64,000 nt of DNA. Source: Clostridia bacterium. GTDB lineage: Bacteria; Bacillota; Clostridia; Oscillospirales; CAG-272. The stretch lies in assembly GCA_017483195.1 (NCBI GenBank), contig JAFULR010000017.1:35788-99787 (forward strand), read 5' to 3'. Position 1 is the first letter of the stretch. Every line of letters begins with the position of its first letter. The position numbers and the translations under genes are program-made. Below are positions 15,784 to 24,518 of the stretch, piece after piece. The notes under the pieces were generated by a model. The model saw only the letters and a list, made by a program, of their open reading frames with translations. It searched no databases and had not been told where the DNA came from.

Positions 15784-16742
15784 AGATAAAGCAATCGCAA
15801 ATTAATCCTTTTGAAAATAGCGACAGCAATAAAAGATACTATACCTACGACTATTTTTTGAAGAAAACATACGGCGGAAAATGCGCCAAGATTCCGCTTG
15901 ATGCAGGATTTTCCTGTCCAAATATGGACGGAAGATGCGGCGTTGGCGGCTGTATATACTGCTCACCAAGAGGAAGCGGAGATTTCGCAGCGAGCGCGGC
16001 TCTGCCGATAGCGGAGCAGTATGAGATCACACGCGCAAAGCTCTCTGAAAAATGGAGCGTTGAGCGGTGTATTCCGTATTTTCAGGCGAGGACGAACACC
16101 TACGCTCCCCTTGAGAAAATAAAGGAAAAATTTGAGGCGGCTCTGCTTTGTGAGGGCGTTGTGGCGGTGAACGTGGCAACGAGGGCGGATTGCCTTCCGG
16201 ATGATGTGGTGGAGTATCTTTCAGAGCTTGCGGATAGGGTGGATCTTACCGTGGAATTGGGGCTTCAGACCGTTCACGACGGTATTGCTGAGCTGATAAA
16301 CAGGGGACATACCTTTGCGCAATTTGTGGAAGGATATGAAAAATTAAGAAGGGCAAATCCTAAGATAATGATCTGCGTGCATATCATTTTCGGACTTCCG
16401 AATGAAACCGATGAGATGATGCTTCAAACTGCCAAGGTGGTGGGAAAGCTCCTGCCCGATATGGTAAAAATACATCTTTTGCACGTGATTCGCGATACAG
16501 AGCTTGCAAAATGGTACGAAAGTGGGGAATATACCCCTCTTGAACGCGAACGGTACATCGAGCTTACGGCAACGGCATTGCAGTATTTTCATAAGGATAC
16601 GGTCATTGCCCGATTGACCGGCGACGGCGCCTTTGATGACCTGCTCGCGCCCGAATGGTCGCGCAAAAAGGTGACGGTCATCAACGATATCGATAAATAT
16701 CTTTACACCCACAATATGTGGCAGGGAAAATTATTTGAATAA
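15780..16742 (+). CDS. Radical SAM protein, TIGR01212/YhcC family
   Basis: 320 aa. The spaced cysteines in GFSCPNMDGRCGVGGCIYCS fit the family's cluster-binding pattern, and SPRGSGDF follows. The body has TRADCLPDDVVEYL, VELGLQTVHD and HIIFGLPNETDEMM, typical of the YhcC/Elp3-related TIGR01212 family. These enzymes cleave S-adenosylmethionine using a 4Fe-4S cluster; the substrate of this family is not established. The ATG overlaps the pfp stop by 4 bp, which implies coupling. A strong terminator follows. Confidence 0.9.
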   Translation: MKIKQSQINPFENSDSNKRYYTYDYFLKKTYGGKCAKIPLDAGFSCPNMDGRCGVGGCIYCSPRGSGDFAASAALPIAEQYEITRAKLSEKWSVERCIPYFQARTNTYAPLEKIKEKFEAALLCEGVVAVNVATRADCLPDDVVEYLSELADRVDLTVELGLQTVHDGIAELINRGHTFAQFVEGYEKLRRANPKIMICVHIIFGLPNETDEMMLQTAKVVGKLLPDMVKIHLLHVIRDTELAKWYESGEYTPLERERYIELTATALQYFHKDTVIARLTGDGAFDDLLAPEWSRKKVTVINDIDKYLYTHNMWQGKLFE

Positions 16743-16751
16743 AAAACAAAG

Positions 16752-16781
16752 AAAAGACAGGACGCGCGTCCTGTCTTTTTT
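16752..16781 (+). terminator. Terminator after the radical SAM gene
   Basis: AAAAGACAGGAC, loop GCGC, GTCCTGTCTTTT, then more T: a perfect 12-bp stem. Confidence 0.9.
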
Positions 16782-16840
16782 GTATAAATTCTCCTTTTAT
16801 TCGCATACTATATTATAGTGACTATAAAAGGAGGTAAGAC

Positions 16841-18121
16841 ATGAATCCATTTAAAGAAAGAGGGATCGCGCCGGAGAGGGCGCTGCAGAGCTTTTGTGAG
16901 ATGTATCCCGAGTCCTACAACAAAAAGACGGTCGATCCCTACACGAAAACGCGCATAATACTTATGAACGGCACGGAATTTGAGGCAAACTGGTTTTCGC
17001 ATCAATTTGCGCGCCATTGCGGTGACAACGAGCTTCGCCGTGAGATAGCTCTCAGCCGCGAGGTCGAAAAGCAGCAGCAGCTGAAGATCTCACTTTTAAA
17101 GCCCATTAACGAAACTGTGCTTGAGCACACCATCGGTTACGAGCAGCTTGCGGTGGATCTTACCGCGGAGCTTGCAAAGAGGGAGCGGGACTGCAACGTT
17201 AAGCGCGCGCTTGATTTTGCGCTCCTTGAGGACTTTGACCATCTTTACCGTTATTCGGATCTTCTTGAAATGACGGAGGGAACGTCTCCCGAGCATTTAG
17301 TGGGCAGATATACCGAGATAATGCCCGGCAGACCGACGATCGCCCACCACCGCCACCCATTTGACAACGTTCGTAAAAGCATCAATTCCAAGCTCGCAGA
17401 CGTGCAGACCGTTCTTGACACGATGATAATTACCGCCGCAGAGCAGCAGACGATGAATTACTATATGAACGTTACGAACTTTGCCTGCAACGATCTCGCA
17501 AGGCGCTTGTATCAGGAGATCGCGCTCGTCGAGGAGGAGCACGTTACGCATTACGAGGCACTCATGGACCCGAATGCGACTTGGCTTGAAATGCTTTTGT
17601 GGCACGAATACTGCGAGTGCTATCTCTACTGGTCCTGCTATATGACGGAGGGAGATCCTTACGTCAAGAAGCTTTGGGAATGCAATCTTGAAGCGGAGAT
17701 AGGGCATCTTCACAAGGCGGCTGAGCTTTTGCAGAAATACGAGGGCAAATCGTGGGAGCAGATGATACCCTGCGCGGATTTCCCGGCTCCGCTTTCTCTC
17801 CATTCGAATATAGAATACGTGCGCGACGTTCTTGCGAACACCGTTCAATTTACCACGGGGAAGGACAACACCTACGAAAAGGTAGAGCGCTTGCCCGCGG
17901 ACGCGGACTTTTACCGTTTCCAGAAGATAAGTATTCCTACGGTCGATTGCGTTCCGTCGCATAATGTGATAGACGCATATCTGCGCCGCCACCGTACCGA
18001 TTACAGATTTGAGGTGGCAGAAAATCCCATCCCCGCGCTCAGAAACCGCAGATGTGATAACGTCGAGGTCGGACGCGTTCCGCACGCGGCGGAGTCCACG
18101 GATTTTAAATGCAACTGCTGA
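16841..18121 (+). CDS. Ferritin-like protein of unknown function
   Basis: 426 aa, soluble and helical, with an ideal ribosome site (AAAGGAGGTAAGAC). Two stretches look like ferritin-type metal-binding helices. The first has ETVLEHTIGYEQLAVDL (91-107) and LLEDFDHLYRYSDLLEM (128-144). The second has TAAEQQTMNYYM (198-209), LVEEEHVTHYEAL (229-241) and EAEIGHLHKAAELL (284-297). Repeated Glu/His spacing suggests one or two di-metal sites, perhaps by duplication. Cys residues cluster near 258-266 and at the end (FKCNC). It is monocistronic, with terminators on both sides. Rubrerythrin-like oxidative-stress roles are possible but unproven. An alternative is a helical protein without metal. Confidence 0.7.
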   Translation: MNPFKERGIAPERALQSFCEMYPESYNKKTVDPYTKTRIILMNGTEFEANWFSHQFARHCGDNELRREIALSREVEKQQQLKISLLKPINETVLEHTIGYEQLAVDLTAELAKRERDCNVKRALDFALLEDFDHLYRYSDLLEMTEGTSPEHLVGRYTEIMPGRPTIAHHRHPFDNVRKSINSKLADVQTVLDTMIITAAEQQTMNYYMNVTNFACNDLARRLYQEIALVEEEHVTHYEALMDPNATWLEMLLWHEYCECYLYWSCYMTEGDPYVKKLWECNLEAEIGHLHKAAELLQKYEGKSWEQMIPCADFPAPLSLHSNIEYVRDVLANTVQFTTGKDNTYEKVERLPADADFYRFQKISIPTVDCVPSHNVIDAYLRRHRTDYRFEVAENPIPALRNRRCDNVEVGRVPHAAESTDFKCNC

Positions 18122-18220
18122 TTTTCACCCCAAAAATGATCAATTTTTTGCCCGAAAATTGAAAAACCAGGGAAAATCCCCCACCGAAATATTATAGCTG
18201 CGAGAAAAAGTTATAATTTA

Positions 18221-18262
18221 GCCCCAAAGCCCCTCGAAACGATGGGTTTTGGGGCGTTTTTT
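18221..18262 (+). terminator. Terminator after the ferritin-like gene
   Basis: GCCCCAAA (18221-18228) with TTTTGGGGC (18247-18255) plus inner CCC/GGG pairing, followed by GTTTTTTG. It lies about 100 bp after the stop. Confidence 0.8.
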
Positions 18263-18349
18263 GTGGGAAAAGGGCAAAAATTCACAAATTAATGTAATTT
18301 TGTTTACAAAAAATTAATAAATTTTTTCGCAGAAATTTTGAAAAAACTA

Positions 18350-18378
18350 TTGCATTTTTCCCATACATTTAGTATAAT
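18350..18378 (+). promoter_or_regulatory. Promoter of the dcw cluster
   Basis: TTGCAT (18350-18355), 17-bp spacer, TATAAT (18373-18378). About 88 bp of leader precedes mraZ. Confidence 0.8.
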
Positions 18379-18466
18379 AGTGATGCATCGTGGTGGAAAA
18401 GCCCACGAAAGTGTTTAAATGTGGTGAATTTCACGGATTTTACCTCGTTTGGAAAGGAGCAAGGGT

Positions 18467-18889
18467 ATGTTATCAAATAATTTCAGACATAACGTTGACG
18501 CGAAAAACCGTCTCTTCGTTCCCGCGAAATACCGCGAGGAGCTTGGCGAAACATTCATCGTTTCTCAGAGCATCCGCGGAAATTATCTTAAGATATACTC
18601 TCACGAGGAGTGGGAAAAGTACATAGCCCCCATCAAGCTCCTGCCTCGTAAGACGAGCGAAGAGGCACTCCGCTTCCTCATCGGTAATTCTATAGAGGTT
18701 TCACCCGACGGACAGGGAAGAATTATTCTTCCGGGCTCAATGCTTCAGTTTGCTTCTATTACAAAGGGCACGGTTATTATCGGCTGCGGTGATTACGCGG
18801 AAATCTGGGCAGAGGAGTCTTACGAAAGCAATCAGGCAGAGCAGGATATGGAAGCTCTCAGAGCCGCTCTTGAGGATTGCGGACTTTAA
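18467..18889 (+). CDS. mraZ: Transcriptional regulator MraZ
   Basis: 140 aa from ATG 18467 (AAAGGAG 8 bp upstream). Two AbrB-like SpoVT repeats are seen: FRHNVDAKNRLFVPAKYRE (6-24) and IEVSPDGQGRIILPGSM (77-93), each with the D-x-x-x-R-hydrophobic-P pattern. MraZ rings bind repeats in the dcw promoter and tune expression of the cluster; here it is the first gene, as usual. It is followed 9 bp later by rsmH. Confidence 0.95.
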   Translation: MLSNNFRHNVDAKNRLFVPAKYREELGETFIVSQSIRGNYLKIYSHEEWEKYIAPIKLLPRKTSEEALRFLIGNSIEVSPDGQGRIILPGSMLQFASITKGTVIIGCGDYAEIWAEESYESNQAEQDMEALRAALEDCGL

Positions 18890-18898
18890 TTTGAGATT

Positions 18899-19834
18899 AT
18901 GAGTGAATTTTCACATTTTTCGGTGCTTCTTTCGGAGTGCATTGAAAATTTAGATATAAAGCCCGACGGAATATACGTTGACGGTACTGCGGGCGGCGCG
19001 GGACATTCTTCCAAAATCGCGGAACGTCTTGAGCGCGGATTGCTTATCCCGATCGATCAGGATGAGGATGCAATCAAGGTAATAAGCGAGCGACTTGCTC
19101 AATACGGCGAGCGTGTGAGGATAGTAAGAGATAATTTCTCCAATATCAAAAGCATTCTTGACGGCTTAGGGATTGAGAAAATAGACGGACTTCTTCTCGA
19201 CCTTGGCGTTTCATCGTACCAGCTCGATACGGCGGAGCGCGGATTTTCCTATATGGCAGATGCGCCGCTTGACATGAGAATGGATAACAGAGCCGCAAGA
19301 AGCGCATATACCGTTATCAATGAATATTCGGCGGATGAGCTTAAAAAAATCATTTACGATTTCGGCGAAGAAAGATTTGCGCCCAAGATCGTTTCGGGAA
19401 TAATAAACGCAAGAGAGAAAGCGCCCGTTAAGACTACGGGAGAGCTTGTTGAAATAATTAAAAATTCGTTGCCTTCGTTCGCTCGTCGCGAGGAGTGGAG
19501 CTCTGTAAAGAGAGTTTTCCAGGCGGTGCGAATCGAAGTAAATAAAGAGCTTGACGTTATCGCTCCCACCATTGAGGCGGCGGTTAATATGATGAACAAG
19601 GGCGGAAGGATAGTGATAATCACCTTCCACAGTCTTGAGGACAGAATAGTCAAGCAGACGTTTAACGCGCTCGCGAGCGGATGCACTTGCCCAAAGGATT
19701 TTCCCGTTTGTGTGTGCGGCAACAAGCCAAAAATTAAGATACTTACCAAAAAACCGATACTCCCGAGTGAAGCGGAGCTTGCGGTGAATTCACGAAGCAA
19801 GAGTGCGAAGCTCAGAGTGGCGGAAAAAATATAA
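18899..19834 (+). CDS. rsmH: 16S rRNA (cytosine-1402-N4)-methyltransferase RsmH
   Basis: 311 aa, normal length. SAM-binding motif VDGTAGGAGHSSKI (28-41), catalytic region LLLDLGVSSYQLD, then RGFSYMADAPLDMRMD, RVFQAVRIEVNKEL and ITFHSLEDRIVK, all diagnostic. It methylates C1402 in the ribosomal P site. Four Cys near the C-terminus (SGCTCPKDFPVCVCGNKPK) form the family's extension. The ribosome site is weak, so translation may depend on coupling to mraZ. Confidence 0.96.
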   Translation: MSEFSHFSVLLSECIENLDIKPDGIYVDGTAGGAGHSSKIAERLERGLLIPIDQDEDAIKVISERLAQYGERVRIVRDNFSNIKSILDGLGIEKIDGLLLDLGVSSYQLDTAERGFSYMADAPLDMRMDNRAARSAYTVINEYSADELKKIIYDFGEERFAPKIVSGIINAREKAPVKTTGELVEIIKNSLPSFARREEWSSVKRVFQAVRIEVNKELDVIAPTIEAAVNMMNKGGRIVIITFHSLEDRIVKQTFNALASGCTCPKDFPVCVCGNKPKIKILTKKPILPSEAELAVNSRSKSAKLRVAEKI

Positions 19835-19851
19835 ATGAAAGGATTTTCGCG

Positions 19852-20499
19852 ATGAAACAAGTTCAGAACGCTTCATTTGACAACAGAGCGATAGAAGAAC
19901 TTTGCAGACGTTACCGTGATCGCGGAATGAATTACAGCGGCGCGCGAGAGAGTGCGGAGCAGGAGGAGAATGAGATCTGTTCAAGAACGGTAGCTCCTCG
20001 GTCGTACAAAACCTCAAGTGAAGCTGCATATGAAAAATACAAATATAAGAACGGAGTCGAAAACGGTCGAAGATATATGACCGAGGGAGATTTCGTGAAT
20101 TTCTATCGCGCGACGCGCGAGTACGCGCCCACGTATGATGACCGTTTGGATACGGCGGTCATACTTGATAATATAGATCGAAAGAGGTACAAGAAGCACG
20201 TTCCCGACAAGGTGGTTAAAAAGGACGTTAAGGCTCAGCTTAAGGTTGAGGCACAAAAAGCAAACCCAAAACCAAAGCGGACGGCAGAGCAGGATCTTGT
20301 GCAAGCAAATGAGATTCGAAAAGCTCCCTCCAAGATCGATAAAAAAACAAAAAAGGCTGATGTATCACATAAAAAGTCTGACAACGATTTTAAAAACAAT
20401 AACGAGCCTGTGAGTGTTACTTCAATGATTACGTTTGCCGCAGTTGCGCTCTCGTTTATCCTGATAGTTGGCTCGGGTGTGATATTCAGCATTATATAG
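19852..20499 (+). CDS. Membrane-anchored protein at the ftsL position, unknown
   Basis: 215 aa. The first 185 residues are strongly charged and probably disordered, with a basic stretch (KKDVKAQLKVEAQKANPKPK) and no recognisable domain. One C-terminal membrane span (SMITFAAVALSFILIVGSGV) lies five residues from the end, giving a tail-anchored protein with a large cytosolic part. FtsL, usually found here, has an N-terminal span and an extracellular coiled coil, so this is not a normal FtsL. Position between rsmH and the PBP suggests a division role. AAAGGA lies upstream of ATG 19852. It may be lineage-specific. Confidence 0.65.
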   Translation: MKQVQNASFDNRAIEELCRRYRDRGMNYSGARESAEQEENEICSRTVAPRSYKTSSEAAYEKYKYKNGVENGRRYMTEGDFVNFYRATREYAPTYDDRLDTAVILDNIDRKRYKKHVPDKVVKKDVKAQLKVEAQKANPKPKRTAEQDLVQANEIRKAPSKIDKKTKKADVSHKKSDNDFKNNNEPVSVTSMITFAAVALSFILIVGSGVIFSII

Positions 20500-20608
20500 C
20501 CCATTAAACCAAATACCTAAACTGATTTTTGAAGATCAAAAATCATAAAGCCACTCATCATCGAATATGATGAAGAGGGCAGATCTCTTAATTTGCCACA
20601 TTTGAAAA

Positions 20609-20712
20609 ACGGTGAAGAGCAGGTCGGTGTCTTTCGTGGAGGTTAGACACACGGCACGGAGCAAAAGCAACGGCCCATTTGCTTGAATCCGGCTCTCACC
20701 GTTTATTTTTTC
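20609..20712 (+). ncRNA. Candidate structured leader RNA before the PBP gene
   Basis: AACGGTGA (20609-20616), a bulged A and GAGC pair with GCTC and TCACCGTT (20692-20703), closing a domain of about 95 nt; TATTTTTTC follows. Inside are a GTGTC/GACAC stem (20628-20632 with 20646-20650) and an AGCAAA/TTTGCT stem (20660-20665 with 20678-20683). The whole has the form of a three-way junction ending in a T-run: an attenuator or riboswitch-like leader, or a small RNA. I could not match it to a known riboswitch class. The 20523-20545 region just upstream is another perfect 10-bp hairpin. Confidence 0.5.
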
Positions 20713-20743
20713 TAAATCGGTGCAGATTAAGGAGCGTGATGGT

Positions 20744-22999
20744 ATGGGTATTGGTCGTGTGAGCGGCACAACGTTAAAAAGAGCATTAGCGGTCCTTGTG
20801 AGTATGTTGCTGGTATTTGCAATGCTGCTCGGAAGGATATTGATCATACAAACGGTCGATTATGACCGATATTTAAAAAAAGTCATCTATCAGATGAATA
20901 CGCAAAGCACTCTTCAAGCCGAGCGCGGAATTATTTACGATGCTAACGGTGATGTGCTTGCAACAAACGTTACAACATACAGAGTATTTATCTCGCCGTC
21001 ATCGATAAAAGCCAAGCAGAAAAGCGCTGAAGGCGGTGTCCGATATGCCGAGGATATTTCGAAAGGACTTTCCGATATTCTTGGGATCGATTATGACACG
21101 GTTTACAAGCAAACCACCTATACCGCTTATTTGGACAGAACGGTTCAAAAAAATCTCTCTGATGAAAAGGCGGACGAGGTAAGAGCTTTTATCAACGAAA
21201 ACGGCTATCACGATATGGTCTTTCTTGAGGCCACGAGCAAAAGATATTATCCAAACGGATCGCTTGGCTCGGCGGTGATAGGATTTACAAATTCCGATGG
21301 TAAAGGCATATACGGTCTTGAGGCGTTTTACAATGAGGATCTTAGCGGTACAAACGGTTATTACCTTACCGCCAGGGATTCATTTGGTAACCGGATGCCA
21401 CAGGAGTATGACACATATATTCCTGCCGAAAACGGAAGCAACATTACTACTACGATAGATTCATATATACAGCGCGCGCTTGAAGAACAGTTGATTGCAA
21501 CGGTTAACGAAAGCGGAGCGCAGAACAGGGCATGCGGTATAGTGGTGAACGTGAAAACGGGCGCTATACTTGCTATGGCAACGGTCCCCGGCTTTGATCT
21601 TAACGATCCGTGGATTCTTAATGATTATTACAGTGGCTTTCTTTTGAGTGATGGATACGCTCAGGGGAGCGACGAATATAAGAAGGCATATCAGAATTAT
21701 CTATTCGATATGTGGCGGAACAAGGCGGTTTCCGATTCATACATACCGGGATCTACTTTTAAGATCCTGACCTCATCAATGGCACTTAGCGAAAATAAGG
21801 TCAGCCTTTCGGGCGATACGGTATGCTGCGGTGGATCATTAAGGCTTTTTGGCTACACGATACACTGTCATAAGGTCAAGGGACACGGTGTCTTAAGCTT
21901 TGCACAGGGACTTGTTCAATCCTGCAACGTGTGGTTTATGACACTTGGAGAGAGGCTTGGAATAAGCAAATTCTATGAGTATTTCAAATCCTTTGGATAT
22001 CTTGAAAAGACCGGCATTGATCTTCCCGGTGAAGGAAACAGCGTTGTAAAAACCAAAAATGCTATGACAGCTCTCGACCTTGCGATATACGCGTTCGGTC
22101 AGAACTTTAATATAACTCCTATTCAACACATAATGGCGATAGCCGCTGCCGCGAACGGCGGGTATCTTCTTGAGCCTTATCTGGTTGAGAAGGTAACGGA
22201 TCGCGACGGAAACGTTACTTATACTCATCAGGCACAGGTCAAGCGTCGGGTAATAAGTGAAGAAGTTTGCAAAACACTTGCTGAGATACTTGAGGACGGT
22301 GTTTCCGGTGACGGAGGCGCAAAAAACGCCTACGTTGCGGGCTATAAAATAGCCGCTAAAACCGGAACGAGTGAAAAGAAGGGAACGGAGATACGCGTTG
22401 AGGACGTAAAGGCTTACGTTTGCTCTTGCGTTGCGTTTGCCCCTGCGGACGATCCCGAGATCGCGGTGCTTATGATGGTTGATGAGCCTAGCAATGGTGT
22501 GCTTTACGGAAGCGTTATTGCCGCGCCTTACGTTGGAGCTTTTCTTGAAACTGTGCTCCCATATATCGGAGTACAAAGAGATGAGGCTCTTGTGAACGAT
22601 GTGGCGGTTCCGAATTTTGAAGATATGAAGCTTAACGATGCCAAAAAGGCTGCAAGTGAGCTTGGATACAAGGTGAACGTCAAGGGCAATGGCGAGTACG
22701 TAACGAGTCAGATCCCGCGAGCGGAGACCGTGATAGATAAAAATAACAAGATAATAACGTTCTACACGGGAACCTCCCGTGAGGATAAGGGAATCGCAGT
22801 GCCCGAGCTTATCGGAAAAAGCGTTTATGTTGCAAACCGCCTCTTAGCGGATGCGGGCTTGAACGTGAGCATAGTTGGTACCGACAACTATCTTAGCGGT
22901 GGCGGTGCTACCGTTATGGAGCAATCGATACCTGCAGGAACACTCGTTTCCGAGGGAACGGCAATTACTATCAGAATCAGATACTCCGATCCCGACTGA
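20744..22999 (+). CDS. Division-type class B penicillin-binding protein with PASTA domains
   Basis: 751 aa from ATG 20744 (AAGGAG 9 bp upstream). One N-terminal span (LAVLVSMLLVFAMLLGRILI), a dimerisation domain starting at AERGIIYDANGDVLATN, then the transpeptidase: SxxK as STFK (Ser near 336), SxN as SCN near 392, and KTGT near 538. Two PASTA repeats follow, from VPNFEDMKLNDAKKAA and from VPELIGKSVYVANRLL. This matches FtsI/SpoVD-type enzymes that crosslink septal or spore peptidoglycan outside the membrane. Location before murE favours the septal or SpoVD role. A structured RNA candidate lies in its leader. Confidence 0.93.
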   Translation: MGIGRVSGTTLKRALAVLVSMLLVFAMLLGRILIIQTVDYDRYLKKVIYQMNTQSTLQAERGIIYDANGDVLATNVTTYRVFISPSSIKAKQKSAEGGVRYAEDISKGLSDILGIDYDTVYKQTTYTAYLDRTVQKNLSDEKADEVRAFINENGYHDMVFLEATSKRYYPNGSLGSAVIGFTNSDGKGIYGLEAFYNEDLSGTNGYYLTARDSFGNRMPQEYDTYIPAENGSNITTTIDSYIQRALEEQLIATVNESGAQNRACGIVVNVKTGAILAMATVPGFDLNDPWILNDYYSGFLLSDGYAQGSDEYKKAYQNYLFDMWRNKAVSDSYIPGSTFKILTSSMALSENKVSLSGDTVCCGGSLRLFGYTIHCHKVKGHGVLSFAQGLVQSCNVWFMTLGERLGISKFYEYFKSFGYLEKTGIDLPGEGNSVVKTKNAMTALDLAIYAFGQNFNITPIQHIMAIAAAANGGYLLEPYLVEKVTDRDGNVTYTHQAQVKRRVISEEVCKTLAEILEDGVSGDGGAKNAYVAGYKIAAKTGTSEKKGTEIRVEDVKAYVCSCVAFAPADDPEIAVLMMVDEPSNGVLYGSVIAAPYVGAFLETVLPYIGVQRDEALVNDVAVPNFEDMKLNDAKKAASELGYKVNVKGNGEYVTSQIPRAETVIDKNNKIITFYTGTSREDKGIAVPELIGKSVYVANRLLADAGLNVSIVGTDNYLSGGGATVMEQSIPAGTLVSEGTAITIRIRYSDPD

Positions 23000-23039
23000 T
23001 AAAGGAAGTTTAAAGCATTTCAAAATTTTTGGAGGCTTT

Positions 23040-24518
23040 ATGAGGCTTTACGATATCTGCCGCGGAGCAAATATAGAATGTCCCGAGCATCTTAGGGGTG
23101 CGGAAATCGAGGGGATAACCTCGGATTCGAGAAAGGTCAAGAGAAATTATTTGTTCTTCTGCCTTAGCGGAACGAGGAATGACGGTCATCACTATATAGA
23201 AAGCGCTATCGCTAAAGGCGCTTGCGCCGTGGTGATCGAGAATGAGAAATATGTGTGCGAAAAATCCTTATCGGTTGAAAGCACAAGGGCGTCTCTTGCA
23301 AGGGCAATGAACGTTTTTTGCGGTGAGCCCACTAAAAAGCTTAAGTTCATAGGCATAACGGGTACGAACGGTAAAACGAGCGTATCGGTTATGATTAAAA
23401 ATATATTTGATACTTCCAAAAATACTTGTGAGATCATCGGAACGCTGAATTGTTCGTCCTTTTCTGAAAAAACCGATGACTCCACGAAAAATTTCACAAC
23501 GCCCGATCCTGAGGAGCTTTATCCAATGCTCCAAAGGATCTCGGACGCCGGTATCGAATGGGTGGTAATGGAAGCGAGCTCACACGCGTTGAAGCTACAC
23601 AAGCTTGAGCCGATAGAGTTTGAGATTGGGATTTTTACCAATCTTACCGAGGATCACCTTGATTTCCATAGCGATATGGAAGATTATTTCAAATCAAAGC
23701 TCTTGTTATTTGACAAGTGCAGGCTTGGAATAATAAATGTTGACAGCGAATACGGAAAGAAAATTTTTTATCTTGCGAAATGCAAGGTAAAAGCTTGTTC
23801 TTTTTCGGGTTCTGCCGACTATATTGCGAATGATATTAATTATTTCGGTGAGCGCGGAACGAAATATACCTTGAAAACTAAGTCAGAAAGCTTAAACGTT
23901 TTCTGCAGAGTTCCCGCGAGCTTTTCGGTGATGAATTCAATGCAGGCGATAGCCGCGGCGCTTGAGCTTCGAATAGATAAAAACGATATTGAGCGGTCCT
24001 TCGAGAGCTTTTGCGGAGTTCCGGGAAGACTTGAAAAAGCCGAGCTGCCGGAGGGCTGGGGATTTGCGGTCTTTATAGATTACGCTCACACTCCGGATGC
24101 ATTAGAGCAGCTTATCAAAGCTGCGAGGGGCTTTAAAAAAGAGGATGCGAGGATTATTTTGGTCTTTGGATGCGGCGGTGACCGCGAAAAAGAGAAGAGA
24201 GCCAAGATGGGAAGGATAGCAGCTGAGCTTGCGGATATTACGGTCGTTACAAATGACAATCCGCGGAGTGAGGATCCTGACAAAATTATAGACGATATTC
24301 TTTCGGGAATAGACAAAAGCAAGGAATATGCGGTTATTCCAAACAGAAAAAATGCTATCGGATATGCGATGGCTATCGCACGCGAGGGTGACGTGGTTCT
24401 CCTTGCGGGCAAGGGACACGAAAATTACGAAATTAATGCGCGCGGGCGCTTCCATTTTGATGAAAGAGAGATAATCCGCGCTATTGTAGATAAAACTAAA
24501 AGGAGGAATGAGCTATGA
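23040..24518 (+). CDS. murE: UDP-MurNAc-tripeptide synthetase MurE
   Basis: 492 aa from ATG 23040, which has GGAGG 5-6 bp upstream; longer frames run back into the PBP gene. ATP-binding motif GITGTNGKTSVSVM, central EASSHALKL and C-terminal TNDNPRSEDPDKI are clear. DNPR near residue 406 selects meso-diaminopimelate as third amino acid, so the organism probably has mDAP peptidoglycan. The cytosolic enzyme adds it to UDP-MurNAc-L-Ala-D-Glu. Its stop overlaps the murF start by 4 bp. Confidence 0.96.
   Translation: MRLYDICRGANIECPEHLRGAEIEGITSDSRKVKRNYLFFCLSGTRNDGHHYIESAIAKGACAVVIENEKYVCEKSLSVESTRASLARAMNVFCGEPTKKLKFIGITGTNGKTSVSVMIKNIFDTSKNTCEIIGTLNCSSFSEKTDDSTKNFTTPDPEELYPMLQRISDAGIEWVVMEASSHALKLHKLEPIEFEIGIFTNLTEDHLDFHSDMEDYFKSKLLLFDKCRLGIINVDSEYGKKIFYLAKCKVKACSFSGSADYIANDINYFGERGTKYTLKTKSESLNVFCRVPASFSVMNSMQAIAAALELRIDKNDIERSFESFCGVPGRLEKAELPEGWGFAVFIDYAHTPDALEQLIKAARGFKKEDARIILVFGCGGDREKEKRAKMGRIAAELADITVVTNDNPRSEDPDKIIDDILSGIDKSKEYAVIPNRKNAIGYAMAIAREGDVVLLAGKGHENYEINARGRFHFDEREIIRAIVDKTKRRNEL

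Larger units (their letters stand above)
18122..18466 (+). other. Non-coding gap between the ferritin-like gene and mraZ
   Basis: A terminator at 18221-18262 (GCCCCAAA pairing with TTTTGGGGC, then T-run), an AT-rich stretch, the mraZ promoter and a leader of about 88 bp. No ORF with a ribosome site is seen. Confidence 0.8.

Noticed and set aside
20609..20712. T-box or SAM riboswitch
   Set aside because: It lacks the AGGGTGGNACCGCG T-box word and the SAM-I core; the downstream gene is also not an amino-acid gene.
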